Part shown: piece after piece, positions 30,595-43,492 of the stretch | Layout of the letters: the number at the start of each line of letters is the position of its first letter | Numbering within the stretch: the stretch's first letter is position 1 | Assembly: GCF_016650695.1 (NCBI RefSeq) | Contig: NZ_JAEKFH010000001.1 | Location: 1-64,000 of the forward strand | Direction of reading: 5' to 3' | DNA from: Pseudomonas sp. TH41 | GTDB taxonomy: Bacteria > Pseudomonadota > Gammaproteobacteria > Pseudomonadales > Pseudomonadaceae | Length of the DNA stretch: 64,000 bases | Notes under the pieces: generated by a model | What the model saw: only the letters and a program-made list of their open reading frames with translations | Database searches by the model: none | Told to the model about the DNA's origin: nothing | Program-made: the position numbers and the translations under genes

Positions 30595-30709
30595 TGTAGG
30601 AGCGAGCTTGCTCGCGATGAATTCGAAGGCGGCGCATTTTTCCAGGCGGTACGCGTCATCGTTCACGTCCATCGTCGGAACGCCGCCCGGAGCAAGCTCG
30701 CTCCTACAG
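30595..30709. repeat. Diverged REPIN-like doublet, GTAGGAGCGAGC type
   Basis: Left arm TGTAGGAGCGAGCTTGCTCG(CGATGA) is intact; the right arm keeps GAGCAAGCTCGCTCCTACA but its inner part (CGGAACGCCGCCCG) has lost the TCGCGA. Spacer is longer than in the other doublets. Likely an older, decaying copy. Confidence 0.75.
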
Positions 30710-30738
30710 GGTTTTTGTGGTGTTGGTGAAATTGCGGG

Positions 30739-30769
30739 CAAAAAAACGCCCCGAACCAGTCGGGGCGTC
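30739..30769 (-). terminator. Rho-independent terminator of aceA
   Basis: On the minus strand: GACGCCCCGACTGGTTCGGG(GCGTT), a GC-rich stem, followed by TTTTTTT. It lies about 65 bases after the aceA stop. Confidence 0.85.
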
Positions 30770-30835
30770 AGATGTGCGACGTTGCGGTTAGTTTTCTATC
30801 CGTTCCGCAGCGGCCGTTTGCTCAGGCGAAGCCGA

Positions 30836-32161
30836 TCAGTGGAACTGTTCTTCTTCAGTCGAACCGGTCAGCGCGGTCACCGAAGACGAGCCACCTTGAA
30901 TCACGGTGGTCATGTCGTCGAAGTAGCCGGTGCCCACTTCCTGCTGGTGAGCCACGAAGGTGTAACCCTTGGCAGCGTCAGCGAACTCTTGCTCTTGCAG
31001 TTTCACGTAGGCAGTCATGTCGTTGCGGGCGTAGTCGTGCGCCAGGTTGAACATGCTGTGCCACATGTTGTGAATGCCGGCCAGGGTGATGAACTGGTGC
31101 TTGTAACCCATGGCGGACAGTTCACGCTGGAACTTGGCGATGGTCGCGTCGTCCAGGTTTTTCTTCCAGTTGAAGGAAGGCGAGCAGTTGTACGACAGCA
31201 GTTGGTCCGGGTATTCCTTTTTGATCGCTTCAGCGAAGCGACGAGCCTCGTCCAGGTCCGGCTTGGCGGTTTCGCACCAGATCAGGTCGGCGTACGGAGC
31301 GTAAGCCAGGCCGCGAGCGATTGCCTGGTCCAGGCCGGCGCGCACTTTGTAGAAGCCTTCCTGGGTACGTTCGCCAGTCACGAATGGCTGGTCATACGGG
31401 TCGCAGTCGGACGTCAGCAGGTCAGCCGCGTTAGCGTCGGTACGGGCCAGGATGATGGTCGGAGTGCCGGCAACGTCAGCAGCCAGACGGGCAGCGGTCA
31501 GCTTCTGTACAGCTTCCTGGGTAGGAACCAGTACCTTGCCGCCCATGTGGCCGCATTTTTTCACGGAAGCCAGTTGGTCTTCGAAGTGAACGCCGGCAGC
31601 GCCTGCTTCGATCATGCTCTTCATCAGCTCGTAAGCGTTCAGTACGCCGCCGAAACCGGCTTCAGCATCAGCCACGATCGGTGCGAAGTAGTCGATGTAG
31701 CCTTCGTCGCCCGGGCCTTTGCCGGCTTTCCACTGGATCTGGTCAGCACGACGGAACGAGTTGTTGATGCGCTTGACCACAGTTGGAACCGAGTCCACCG
31801 GGTACAGCGACTGGTCCGGGTACATCGATTCGGCGGAGTTGTTGTCCGCAGCAACCTGCCAGCCCGACAGGTAGATCGCCTGGATCCCGGCTTTAACTTG
31901 TTGTACAGCCTGGCCGCCGGTCAGGGCGCCCATGCAGTTGACGAAATCTTTCTCGGGACGGAAGGACGGCTTGGCGCCCTGGGTTACCAGGTTCCACAGT
32001 TTCTCGGCGCCCAGTTTTGCAAAGGTGTGCTCAGGTTGAACCGAGCCACGCAGGCGGACGACGTCAGCAGCGGAGTAAGCGCGAGTCACGCCTTTCCAGC
32101 GTGGGTTTTCAGCCCAATCTTTTTCGAGGGCTGCAATTTGCTGTTCGCGTGTCAGTGCCAT
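30836..32161 (-). CDS. aceA: Isocitrate lyase
   Basis: Cleaves isocitrate to succinate and glyoxylate, the first step of the glyoxylate shunt. The 441-residue protein carries the active-site loop [10 protein letters not shown] at 201-210 with catalytic C203, and substrate-binding blocks such as [10 protein letters not shown]. Length fits the E. coli-type subfamily (434) rather than the longer Pseudomonas aeruginosa-type (about 530). A 5' leader of probably ~370 bases separates it from a candidate promoter and RccR-like operator (32536-32596). Monocistronic, with its own terminator. Confidence 0.96.
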   Translation of the reverse strand: MALTREQQIAALEKDWAENPRWKGVTRAYSAADVVRLRGSVQPEHTFAKLGAEKLWNLVTQGAKPSFRPEKDFVNCMGALTGGQAVQQVKAGIQAIYLSGWQVAADNNSAESMYPDQSLYPVDSVPTVVKRINNSFRRADQIQWKAGKGPGDEGYIDYFAPIVADAEAGFGGVLNAYELMKSMIEAGAAGVHFEDQLASVKKCGHMGGKVLVPTQEAVQKLTAARLAADVAGTPTIILARTDANAADLLTSDCDPYDQPFVTGERTQEGFYKVRAGLDQAIARGLAYAPYADLIWCETAKPDLDEARRFAEAIKKEYPDQLLSYNCSPSFNWKKNLDDATIAKFQRELSAMGYKHQFITLAGIHNMWHSMFNLAHDYARNDMTAYVKLQEQEFADAAKGYTFVAHQQEVGTGYFDDMTTVIQGGSSSVTALTGSTEEEQFH

Positions 32162-32535
32162 GGAGATAAACCTCGTCGCGTCTTTTACGGAAAGTTGTTC
32201 TGCGGTGGAAAATTCATGCGCTCGCTGACCAGAAGCTTAGGTGGTCAAGTCGGGTTCGGCGGGGAAGGCGACGGGATGAACGATGGGCTCGAGGGGAAGT
32301 GAGCAGGTAAGGGCAAACTGGCGAGCGCATTCGGGCGTCGTGGGCCTTGGTGCGAACATCAGTGTGGAGCCGGGTTACCTAATTACGCTTCCGTCCCTCG
32401 GGACAACTTCGTTCCAGTCGGCAACCTCGTCAAACACACCTTATGGGCGGTACAGACACGAAACGGCTCGCGGGGTAGGTGCGAGCATCGCCTCGAAGGC
32501 CCTTGCCAGGGCCCCTGATTAGCGGGAGCGAGGCC
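32162..32535 (-). other. Probable long untranslated leader of aceA
   Basis: No conserved coding sequence was found in either strand here. If the promoter at 32536-32564 is right, this is a ~370-base 5' leader that could hold post-transcriptional control. I saw no known riboswitch signature. Confidence 0.4.
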
Positions 32536-32564
32536 ATCATGCCTTTGCTTTTTTCGATCGTCAA
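32536..32564 (-). promoter_or_regulatory. Candidate sigma-70 promoter of aceA
   Basis: On the minus strand TTGACG (32564-32559) and CATGAT (32541-32536) are separated by exactly 17 bases. The -35 is 5/6 and the -10 4/6 to consensus. It lies immediately downstream of the palindrome at 32571-32596, a placement suited to repression. Unverified. Confidence 0.4.
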
Positions 32565-32570
32565 ATGTTT

Positions 32571-32596
32571 TGTAGTGCTTTTTTTCGAGCACTACA
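32571..32596. promoter_or_regulatory. Probable RccR operator (TGTAGT-N14-ACTACA)
   Basis: TGTAGTGCT (32571-32579) and AGCACTACA (32588-32596) are perfect inverted 9-base arms with an 8-base T-rich spacer. From memory of published work on P. fluorescens, RccR, a KDPG-responsive RpiR-family regulator, binds a long (28 bp) pseudo-palindrome at aceA and a shorter one at aceE; this 26-base core plus flanks fits the aceA form. No T-run follows on either strand, so it is not a terminator. Confidence 0.75.
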
Positions 32597-32636
32597 TCTT
32601 TGGTCTAATACGACTAATCAGTCAGTTTCCGGTGGT

Positions 32637-33398
32637 TTAGTCCAAAGTATCGACTTTCACCCGCAGCGTCATGTCATCCCGGCCCTGAGTCGCGTAGTTG
32701 CGGGTCAGGCCCTGTTTGTCGGTCTGAGTCTGGCGATTGATACCCGCCAGAGTGATCCATTCACCGAGACGGCCCGTGACAGTTGTGTCGGTACTTTGCA
32801 CGTTCACTACATCGGGACGTTCCTGGCTCATGCGGTCACGATTGGTGCTGATCGACAGGTGAACGATCTCGCCAGTAATGCTGGCTGTGACGTAGAAACC
32901 CTGGGTGACGTTGCGGTATTCGGTCTGGAGGCGCAGATCGCCGTAGGAATCGGTCTGGCTGCTGGTCAGCGGAACACTCTGGCCGACCTGAATCAGCGCG
33001 GGCGCACCTTCGCTGGCCTGAATCTGCTGGATGCCGCCATCACGACTGTCGGTGCTGCGATTGATGATCCGGGTCTGGCTCGGTTTGGCGCCGTTCACCG
33101 AGTAACCCTGATCGCCCTGGAAGTTGTTTTCGTTGGTGTCGACGGTGATCAGCAGGCGCTTGGGTTGCGTGTCGAGTTGCGCGATAAGTGCTTTAAGTTC
33201 GTCGATCTTGCGCTGATCGGCATTAACGATCAGCTGGTTTCCGTAGGCGCTGACCTGGCCTTCCTTGCCGATGAATTGTTGTGCCATCGGTAACATGTCG
33301 GCGCTGGTGTGGTAGTTCAGCGGCACGATCTCGGTAGCGGCCATGACCGAAAAACTGCAGGTCAGCAGCAGCGTGGTGAGCAGGGTGCGTAGGGACAT
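32637..33398 (-). CDS. Orphan short secretin-like exported protein
   Basis: Start at 33398 (MSLRTLLTTLL), preceded by GGAG, gives 253 residues; a longer frame upstream to 33671 contains REPIN sequence and is rejected. Signal peptide of about 20 residues ends near VMA|ATE. Residues 22-80 resemble a secretin N-domain (VPLNYHTSADMLPMAQQF..., then VNADQRKIDELKALIAQLD), followed by a shortened secretin-like C-domain with VPLTSSQT and GRLGEWITLAGINR. True secretins are 500-700 residues and form outer-membrane rings; this one is half-length with no secretion genes nearby. Function unknown; may be a periplasmic pilotin-like or assembly protein. Confidence 0.8.
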   Translation of the reverse strand: MSLRTLLTTLLLTCSFSVMAATEIVPLNYHTSADMLPMAQQFIGKEGQVSAYGNQLIVNADQRKIDELKALIAQLDTQPKRLLITVDTNENNFQGDQGYSVNGAKPSQTRIINRSTDSRDGGIQQIQASEGAPALIQVGQSVPLTSSQTDSYGDLRLQTEYRNVTQGFYVTASITGEIVHLSISTNRDRMSQERPDVVNVQSTDTTVTGRLGEWITLAGINRQTQTDKQGLTRNYATQGRDDMTLRVKVDTLD

Positions 33399-33431
33399 GT
33401 CCGTTATCTCCGACTTCTGATGTCTTGATTT

Positions 33432-33533
33432 TGTAGGAGCGAGCTTGCTCGCGATGAGCTTCAGAGCGCCACGGTTATCCAATAAAAACATGCGCAATCG
33501 TTGACGACCATCGCGAGCAAGCTCGCTCCTACA
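33432..33533. repeat. REPIN-like doublet, GTAGGAGCGAGC type
   Basis: Arms TGTAGGAGCGAGCTTGCTCG(CGAT) at 33432-33455 and its reverse complement at 33510-33533, with a 54-base spacer. Lies just upstream of the secretin-like gene, so it may sit in that gene's leader or promoter region. Confidence 0.9.
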
Positions 33534-33590
33534 GGTCTTGATATTGCCAGTTTGTCGGCTCGACGTGGGGCAAGTTGAATCGTAGACAGC

Positions 33591-33626
33591 AAAACGCCCC
33601 GGCATCCGAAAATGGCGGGGCGTTTT
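33591..33626 (-). terminator. Rho-independent terminator of roxA-GNAT operon
   Basis: Inverted arms AAAACGCCCC (33591-33600) and GGGGCGTTTT (33617-33626). On the minus strand this hairpin ends the roxA-GNAT transcript; the T-run is inside the right arm on both strands, so it may act in either direction. Confidence 0.8.
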
Positions 33627-33648
33627 GTGGTGTTCTTGCGGGCTTTTT

Positions 33649-33780
33649 GTGGCGAGGGGATTTATCCCCATTGGGCTGCGAAGCAGTCCTGAATCCTGCT
33701 ATGGATTTGCTTCAGGCACACCGCATGCGCAGGTTTAGCGACTGCTGCGCAGCCGAACGGGGATAAATCCCCTCGCCACA
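33649..33780. repeat. REPIN-like doublet, TGTGGCGAGGGGATTTATCC type
   Basis: Arms TGTGGCGAGGGGATTTATCC(CC) at 33649-33670 and its reverse complement at 33759-33780. A second nested pair, GGGCTGCGAAGCAGT-like and ACTGCTGCGCAGCC, lies inside, giving a long multi-arm fold. This is a different sequence class from the GTAGGAGC family. Confidence 0.8.
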
Positions 33781-33785
33781 GGGGA

Positions 33786-34211
33786 TCAAGCCGAGTGACG
33801 CACCATGTCCACATGCGGAATCCCGGCTTCCAGGAATTCCTCGCTGAGAATGTGAAAACCCAGGCGCTCGTAGAACGCCGTGGCCTGCACCTGCGCGCTG
33901 AGCATCTGCTGCTTCAACCCGCGCTTCTCGGCTTCACCGATCACCGCTTGCATCAGCGCATCGCCGACCTTCAGGCCGCGCCAGTCTTTCAGCACCGATA
34001 CCCGGCCGACATGCCCGTCGGGCAGCAGGCGGGCGGTACCAATCGGGAAGTCGCCTTCGAAGGCCAGAAAATGCACCGCCGTTGCGTCATCAGCATCCCA
34101 TTCCAGCTCAGGCGGAACAGATTGCTCGGCGATGAATACCGTCTCACGAATGCGCCGGATCTCGGCGTTGTCCTTTTGCCAGTCTGCGACACGTACGTGA
34201 ATTTTATTCAT
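33786..34211 (-). CDS. GNAT-family N-acetyltransferase (YjcF/ElaA-like)
   Basis: 141-residue single-domain GNAT enzyme. RRIRETVFIAEQSVPPELEW is the N-terminal motif of the YjcF-like subgroup, DGHVGRVSVLKDWRGLKVGD holds the pyrophosphate-binding R/Q-x-x-G-x-G/A-like loop, and ATAFYERLGFHI is the conserved C-terminal motif. Start ATG 34211 (MNKIHVRV) overlaps the roxA stop by eight bases, so translation is coupled to the ribosomal oxygenase. Acetyl acceptor unknown. Followed by a bidirectional terminator and a REPIN. Confidence 0.9.
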   Translation of the reverse strand: MNKIHVRVADWQKDNAEIRRIRETVFIAEQSVPPELEWDADDATAVHFLAFEGDFPIGTARLLPDGHVGRVSVLKDWRGLKVGDALMQAVIGEAEKRGLKQQMLSAQVQATAFYERLGFHILSEEFLEAGIPHVDMVRHSA

Positions 34212-35373
34212 CAGCAAACCCCAGGCTTCCTTGCTTGATCAGCTCGCACAGCAGGCCGCGACCGTCTTCGTCGCTCAGCCAGTCGCCCAGATTGTCGACG
34301 TGCAGCGCGTCGGCGGCGCAAATCATTTTCAGCAGCTCGCGCAGTTTGCCCGGCAGGTAACGGCTCTGGCCGCTGGCGAACAGCAGCAGGTCGTCATCGA
34401 CTTCGGACCAGGCCAGGCGTGCGCTTGGGTTGCGAATCAGTACTGCGCCTTGCTCGAGGCTGGCGAGCAGATCGTCTTCGGCGATTTCTTCCGGGCCCAC
34501 CACCAGTTCCGGGTAGCGCGGTTCGGTCATGAACTGGCCGAACCAGGTCAGCAGCAGGCGTTCGTCGCTCATGTGCTCGGCCAGCAGGCTTTTCAAGCGG
34601 TCGAGGGCGTCATGCTGGATCTGATGAGGATCGACCGCAGGCAGGGCGTCGGCGTCGGTGTAACGCTCTTCGTCCGGCAGGAACTGGCTGAGGAAGTCGG
34701 TGAAGTGGGTCAGCACTTCAGCCGCGCTCGGCGCACGGAAACCCACGGAGTAGGTCATGCAATCATCGACGGCCACGCCGCAGTGGGCCAGTCGCGGCGG
34801 CAGGTAAAGCATGTCGCCCGGTTCCAGGACCCACTCTTCGGTGGCTTCGAAATCAGCCAGGATGCGCAGGTCTGCATGTGGCAGCAGTGGGCTCTCGGAA
34901 TCGCACATCTGGCCGATTTTCCAGTTGCGCTTGCCGTGACCTTGCAGCAGGAATACATCGTAGTTGTCGAAGTGCGGACCGACGCTTCCACCGGGGGCGG
35001 CGAAGCTGATCATCACGTCGTCGATGCGCCAGCTCGGCAGGAAACGGAAGTGCTCCAGCAGCTCGCCGACTTCCGGCACGAATTGGTCAACGGCTTGAAC
35101 CAGCAGGGTCCACTCGCGTTCCGGCAATTTGCTGAATTCGTCTTCGGCGAACGGGCCGCGGCGCAATTCCCAAGGACGCTCGCCGTGCTCGATGATCAGG
35201 CGCGATTCGACTTCTTCTTCCAGCGCCAGGCCGGCCAGTTCGTCGGCGTCGATCGGGCTTTCGAAATCAGGAATCGCCTGACGGATCAGCAGCGGTTTTT
35301 TCTGCCAGTAGTCACGCAGGAATTCGCGCGCCGTGATGCCGCCCAGAAGTTGAAGAGGAATGTCAGGATTCAT
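34204..35373 (-). CDS. roxA: Ribosomal oxygenase RoxA (YcfD), JmjC family
   Basis: 2-oxoglutarate/Fe(II) dioxygenase that hydroxylates an arginine of ribosomal protein L16 in E. coli. The 389-residue protein (start ATG 35373, MNPDIPLQLL) keeps the Fe triad H134, D136 (GPHFDNYDV) and H197 (LAHCG). The N-terminal part has the cupin-8 layout LRDYWQKKPLLIRQA, and the C-terminal part a winged-helix-like region. Length is close to the E. coli enzyme (373). It is the first gene of a two-gene operon with a GNAT. Confidence 0.93.
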   Translation of the reverse strand: MNPDIPLQLLGGITAREFLRDYWQKKPLLIRQAIPDFESPIDADELAGLALEEEVESRLIIEHGERPWELRRGPFAEDEFSKLPEREWTLLVQAVDQFVPEVGELLEHFRFLPSWRIDDVMISFAAPGGSVGPHFDNYDVFLLQGHGKRNWKIGQMCDSESPLLPHADLRILADFEATEEWVLEPGDMLYLPPRLAHCGVAVDDCMTYSVGFRAPSAAEVLTHFTDFLSQFLPDEERYTDADALPAVDPHQIQHDALDRLKSLLAEHMSDERLLLTWFGQFMTEPRYPELVVGPEEIAEDDLLASLEQGAVLIRNPSARLAWSEVDDDLLLFASGQSRYLPGKLRELLKMICAADALHVDNLGDWLSDEDGRGLLCELIKQGSLGFADE

Positions 35374-35410
35374 GTGTAACCTATTGAAAAAAAGCACTTT
35401 TCAGACGGGA

Positions 35411-35438
35411 ATAAAAACGCCCGGCGCTGCCGGGCGTC
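35411..35438 (-). terminator. Rho-independent terminator of purB
   Basis: On the minus strand ACGCCCGG-cagcg-CCGGGCGT followed by TTTTTAT; about 22 bases after the purB stop. Confidence 0.9.
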
Positions 35439-35459
35439 TCAAACGGGTAAAACGGTCGA

Positions 35460-36917
<1,458 letters not shown>

Positions 36918-36956
36918 CTACGCGTTACAGACTAAAAACGATGTTGCGGGCGCGGT

Positions 36957-37580
36957 TCAGCTGCTGCGCATCAGCGGGTAAAGCTCTTTCAACAATTTGC
37001 GACGACTGACCACCAACTGCCACCGATGGCCGCCCAACTGCCGCCACAAGCGTGCCGAACGAATCCCGGCCAGTAACAGCGCGCGGATTTTCGAGGCGTT
37101 GCTCGGCTGCTGCAGGTTGCGCATGTCGCCGTGGACCTGAATCCGTTGGCGCAGGGTGCTCAGGGTGTCCTGATACAGCGCACCGCAGGCGGCGATCACG
37201 TTTTCGTGCACCGGGCCGAAGTGCTCGACCTGGGACTGAATTTGCGGCAATCGCTTGCCGATCACGTCGAGCATGTCGTTGCGTTTCGCCAGTTGTCGTT
37301 CAAGGCCGAGCATCGCCAGGGCATAACGCAACGGCTCGCGTTGCAGGGCATTCGGGTCGCGTTCCAGGGCGCCAATTAATGCGCGGTAGCCTTCACGCAG
37401 ATTGATATCGTCGCCGCCGTACACTTCCAGCGTGTCCTTGGGATCGCGAATCAGCAGGCTGCCGAGCATGCAGCTCAAACCGGCTTCGGTGGTCTGGCCG
37501 GTCTTGGCAATCTTGTCGACCAGTACGGCGGCGAGAAAAACGCCGCCCAGCGCCGTCAGTTGCTCCTGGGTCGGGCTCAT
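36957..37580 (-). CDS. hflD: High frequency lysogenization protein HflD homologue
   Basis: 207-residue all-alpha protein. HflD in E. coli is a peripheral membrane protein that affects phage lambda lysogeny by binding CII; its host role is unclear. Sequence blocks [19 protein letters not shown] and [18 protein letters not shown] match the family. The start overlaps the mnmA stop by four bases, the conserved mnmA-hflD-purB gene order of proteobacteria. No signal peptide. Confidence 0.93.
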   Translation of the reverse strand: MSPTQEQLTALGGVFLAAVLVDKIAKTGQTTEAGLSCMLGSLLIRDPKDTLEVYGGDDINLREGYRALIGALERDPNALQREPLRYALAMLGLERQLAKRNDMLDVIGKRLPQIQSQVEHFGPVHENVIAACGALYQDTLSTLRQRIQVHGDMRNLQQPSNASKIRALLLAGIRSARLWRQLGGHRWQLVVSRRKLLKELYPLMRSS

Positions 37581-38710
37581 TGTTGCTGGCCTTTACTGGT
37601 CCACGGTTTGGCAATTTCGATGACGCCGCCGCCCAGGCAGATTTCACCGTCGTAGAACACCACGGATTGGCCTGGGGTCACCGCGCGTTGCGGGTCATCG
37701 AAGGTCGCACGGTAGCCGGTGGCGGTTTTTTCCAGCGTGCAAGGCTGGTCGCTTTGACGGTAGCGGACTTTGGCGGTCAGCTGGCGTGGCTCGGTAAGGT
37801 CGATCGGGTTGACCCAATAGATGTCCGAGGCGAGCAGGGCGCGGGAGAACAAATAAGGATGGTCGTTGCCCTGGCCAACGATCAGCTCGTTGTGTTCCAG
37901 GTCTTTGATCAGCACGTACCACGGCTCGTCACTGGCGTCTTTCAGGCCGCCGATGCCCAGGCCCTGGCGCTGGCCGATGGTGTGATACATCAAGCCGTGG
38001 TGGCGGCCGATGACTTCACCTTCGGTGGTCTTGATCTCGCCGGGTTGAGCCGGCAGGTACTGTTTGAGGAAGTCGCTGAAACGGCGTTCGCCAATAAAGC
38101 AGATCCCGGTGGAATCCTTTTTCTTCGCGGTGGCCAGCTCGTGTTTCTCGGCAATCGCGCGCACTTCGGGTTTTTCCAGCTCGCCGACCGGGAACAGGGT
38201 CTTGGCGATCTGTTCGCCGCCGACGGCGTGCAGGAAGTAGCTCTGGTCCTTGTTCGGGTCCAGGCCCTTGAGCAGTTCGGTGCGACCGTCGATGTCGCGG
38301 CGGCGCACGTAGTGGCCGGTGGCGATCAGGTCGGCACCGAGCATCATGGCGTAGTCGAGGAACGCCTTGAACTTGATCTCGCGGTTGCAAAGGATGTCCG
38401 GGTTCGGCGTGCGACCGGCCTTGTATTCGGCCAGGAAATGCTCGAACACGTTGTCCCAGTACTCGGCAGCGAAATTGGCGGTGTGCAGCTTGATGCCAAT
38501 TTTGTCGCACACGGCCTGGGCATCCGCCAGGTCATCCATGGCGGTGCAGTATTCCGTTCCATCGTCTTCTTCCCAGTTCTTCATGAACAGGCCTTCCACC
38601 TCATAACCCTGCTCGATCAGCAGGAGAGCGGAAACGGAAGAGTCCACGCCGCCGGACATGCCGACAATGACGCGCTTCTTTTGTGTGTCAGAAGGGGCTG
38701 GATCACGCAT
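37577..38710 (-). CDS. mnmA: tRNA-specific 2-thiouridylase MnmA
   Basis: Adds sulfur to U34 of tRNA-Lys, Glu and Gln. The 377-residue protein carries the PP-loop SGGVDS (19-24), catalytic C108 ([10 protein letters not shown]) and C204 ([10 protein letters not shown]), which form the persulfide/disulfide pair. Sulfur arrives through TusE, whose genes lie at 59948-61329 in this window. It overlaps hflD by four bases and follows the Nudix gene by 59 bases; the three are on one strand and probably co-transcribed. Confidence 0.97.
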   Translation of the reverse strand: MRDPAPSDTQKKRVIVGMSGGVDSSVSALLLIEQGYEVEGLFMKNWEEDDGTEYCTAMDDLADAQAVCDKIGIKLHTANFAAEYWDNVFEHFLAEYKAGRTPNPDILCNREIKFKAFLDYAMMLGADLIATGHYVRRRDIDGRTELLKGLDPNKDQSYFLHAVGGEQIAKTLFPVGELEKPEVRAIAEKHELATAKKKDSTGICFIGERRFSDFLKQYLPAQPGEIKTTEGEVIGRHHGLMYHTIGQRQGLGIGGLKDASDEPWYVLIKDLEHNELIVGQGNDHPYLFSRALLASDIYWVNPIDLTEPRQLTAKVRYRQSDQPCTLEKTATGYRATFDDPQRAVTPGQSVVFYDGEICLGGGVIEIAKPWTSKGQQQ

Positions 38711-38769
38711 AGGGATTCAATGAGTGTCTTGAAAAAGGACGCGATTCTAACAGGCCGAAGCCCGCAAGG

Positions 38770-39216
38770 CTAAAGAGAAGGGCGGATCAGTTCGAGACCG
38801 AAGTGTTGGCCGTCCAGATAATCATCGATACAGCGGATGATCAGCTCACTGCGCCAGTTTGCGCGCTGTGCCAGCAGTTCGTCACGTGTCAGCCATTTTG
38901 CGCCGACGATGCCGTCGTCCAGCTGATAGTCGGGGTGGTGTTTAAGGGGTTTTGCGATGAAGCAGACGCGTTGGTAAGTCACGCCGTTGCTCGGGGCGGT
39001 GTAAAGGTAAATGCCCACGACACCTGTCGGCCTGACGTCCCAGCCGGTTTCTTCGAGGGTTTCGCGCACGGCGGCGTCAATCAGGGTTTCGTTCGGATCG
39101 AGGTGGCCGGCCGGCTGGTTGAGTACCGTTCGTCCGCCCTTGAGTTCTTCGACCATCAGGAAACGGCCATTGTCTTCGACGATGGTGGCGACAGTGATGT
39201 GGGGTAGCCAATCCAT
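38770..39216 (-). CDS. Nudix hydrolase (NudJ-like)
   Basis: 148 residues. The complete Nudix box is visible: G37 (AGHLDPNE), R51-E52 and E55-E56, G58 (RETLEETGWD), the metal-binding pattern GX5EX7REUXEEXGU. The gene upstream of mnmA is NudJ in E. coli and Pseudomonas, a phosphatase acting on thiamine pyrophosphate precursors and nucleoside triphosphates; the specificity here is inferred from position and length. Confidence 0.9.
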   Translation of the reverse strand: MDWLPHITVATIVEDNGRFLMVEELKGGRTVLNQPAGHLDPNETLIDAAVRETLEETGWDVRPTGVVGIYLYTAPSNGVTYQRVCFIAKPLKHHPDYQLDDGIVGAKWLTRDELLAQRANWRSELIIRCIDDYLDGQHFGLELIRPSL

Positions 39217-39252
39217 AAAGCTTCCTCGATTTTTGAATATTGGAACACAGGA

Positions 39253-39347
39253 CCTGTGGGAGCTGGCTTGCCTGCGATAGCGGTGGGGCAGTCAACATCA
39301 ACGGTGAATGATAAACCGCTATCGCAGGCAAGCCAGCTCCCACAGGG
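39253..39347. repeat. REPIN-like doublet, CCTGTGGGAGCTGGCTTGCC type
   Basis: Arms from CCTGTGGGAGCTGGCTTGCC (continuing TGCGATAGCGGT) at 39253 and the reverse complement ending at 39347. A distinct arm class from the CTCCTACA type (CTGGCTTGCCTGCGA replaces CGAGCTTGCTCGCGA). Lies between idh terminator and the Nudix gene. Confidence 0.85.
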
Positions 39348-39383
39348 TTTTGTTTTGGTCGGTAGATTTGTATGCAGACCACA

Positions 39384-39411
39384 AACAGAAACCCCGGCAC
39401 AGGGCCGGGGC
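39384..39411 (-). terminator. Rho-independent terminator of idh
   Basis: On the minus strand a GCCCCGGC/GCCGGGG stem is followed by TTTCTGTTTGT, 20 bases after the idh stop. Confidence 0.8.
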
Positions 39412-39431
39412 TTCTTTGCATCCTTACAACC

Positions 39432-42153
<2,722 letters not shown>

Positions 42154-43410
42154 ATGGGATACAAGAAGATTCAGGTTCCAGCCGTCGGCGAAAAAATTAC
42201 CGTCAATGCGGACCATTCTCTCAATGTTCCTAACAACCCGATCATTCCCTTCATCGAAGGCGATGGTATTGGCGTTGATATCAGCCCGGTCATGATCAAG
42301 GTTGTCGATGCTGCTGTTAAGAAGGCTTACGGCGGCGAGCGCAAAATTTCCTGGATGGAAGTCTATGCCGGGGAAAAAGCAACTCAGGTTTACGATCAGG
42401 ACACCTGGCTACCTCAGGAAACCCTGGACGCGGTCAAGGACTACGTGGTTTCCATCAAGGGTCCTCTGACCACACCGGTCGGTGGCGGCATCCGTTCCCT
42501 GAACGTGGCCCTGCGTCAGCAACTCGACCTTTATGTCTGCCTGCGCCCGGTGCGCTGGTTCGAAGGCGTGCCAAGCCCGGTCAAGAAACCTGGCGACGTC
42601 GACATGACGATCTTCCGCGAAAACTCGGAAGACATTTATGCCGGTATCGAATGGAAGGCCGGTTCGCCGGAAGCGACCAAGGTCATCAAGTTCCTTAAAG
42701 ATGAAATGGGCGTCACCAAGATCCGTTTCGACGAAAACTGCGGTATCGGCATCAAGCCGGTTTCGCTGCAAGGCACCAAGCGTCTGGCACGCAAGGCGCT
42801 GCAGTATGTGGTCGACAACGACCGCGACTCGCTGACCATCGTGCACAAAGGCAACATCATGAAGTTCACCGAAGGTGCCTTCAAGGAATGGGCCTACGAA
42901 GTGGCGGCTGAAGAATTCGGCGCGACCCTGCTCGATGGCGGTCCGTGGATGCAGTTCAAGAACCCGAAAACCGGCAAGAACGTCATCGTCAAGGACGCTA
43001 TCGCCGACGCCATGCTCCAGCAGATCCTGCTGCGCCCGGCCGAATACGATGTCATCGCGACCCTGAACCTGAACGGCGACTACCTCTCCGACGCCCTCGC
43101 GGCCGAAGTGGGCGGTATCGGTATCGCGCCGGGTGCCAACCTGTCCGACACCATTGCCATGTTCGAGGCGACCCACGGTACCGCGCCGAAATATGCCGGC
43201 AAGGACCAGGTCAACCCGGGCTCGCTGATCCTGTCTGCAGAGATGATGCTGCGTCACATGGGTTGGACCGAAGCGGCCGATCTGATCATCAAGGGCACCA
43301 ACGGCGCGATTTCGGCCAAGACCGTGACCTATGACTTCGAGCGTCTGATGGAGGGCGCGAAGCTGGTGTCGTCTTCCGGGTTTGGTGATGCACTGATTTC
43401 GCACATGTAA
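42154..43410 (+). CDS. icd: NADP-dependent isocitrate dehydrogenase (dimeric)
   Basis: TCA cycle enzyme of 418 residues; start ATG 42154 ([10 protein letters not shown]), while the open frame extends upstream to 42067 without similarity. [12 protein letters not shown] contains S115, corresponding to the E. coli S113 that AceK phosphorylates to divert isocitrate to the glyoxylate shunt. [21 protein letters not shown] and PFIEGDGIG are the other family blocks. Divergent from idh; followed by a bidirectional terminator facing cspD. Confidence 0.97.
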   Translation: MGYKKIQVPAVGEKITVNADHSLNVPNNPIIPFIEGDGIGVDISPVMIKVVDAAVKKAYGGERKISWMEVYAGEKATQVYDQDTWLPQETLDAVKDYVVSIKGPLTTPVGGGIRSLNVALRQQLDLYVCLRPVRWFEGVPSPVKKPGDVDMTIFRENSEDIYAGIEWKAGSPEATKVIKFLKDEMGVTKIRFDENCGIGIKPVSLQGTKRLARKALQYVVDNDRDSLTIVHKGNIMKFTEGAFKEWAYEVAAEEFGATLLDGGPWMQFKNPKTGKNVIVKDAIADAMLQQILLRPAEYDVIATLNLNGDYLSDALAAEVGGIGIAPGANLSDTIAMFEATHGTAPKYAGKDQVNPGSLILSAEMMLRHMGWTEAADLIIKGTNGAISAKTVTYDFERLMEGAKLVSSSGFGDALISHM

Positions 43411-43426
43411 GCGGAACGTAATAACC

Positions 43427-43469
43427 AAAAAACCGCCTGACTCATTCAATGAGTCAGGCGGGTTTTTTA
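43427..43469. terminator. Bidirectional terminator between icd and cspD
   Basis: CCGCCTGACTCATT / AATGAGTCAGGCGG with a long stem, flanked by A-run (43428-43432) and T-run (43463-43468), so it can terminate both the icd transcript and the convergent cspD transcript. Confidence 0.92.
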
Positions 43470-43492
43470 TGACCGGGAGGTTACTGCGAAAT

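Noticed and set aside
32283-32522. 79-residue plus-strand frame in the aceA leader
   Set aside because: Composition does not look coding, no start site; region is more likely untranslated leader.
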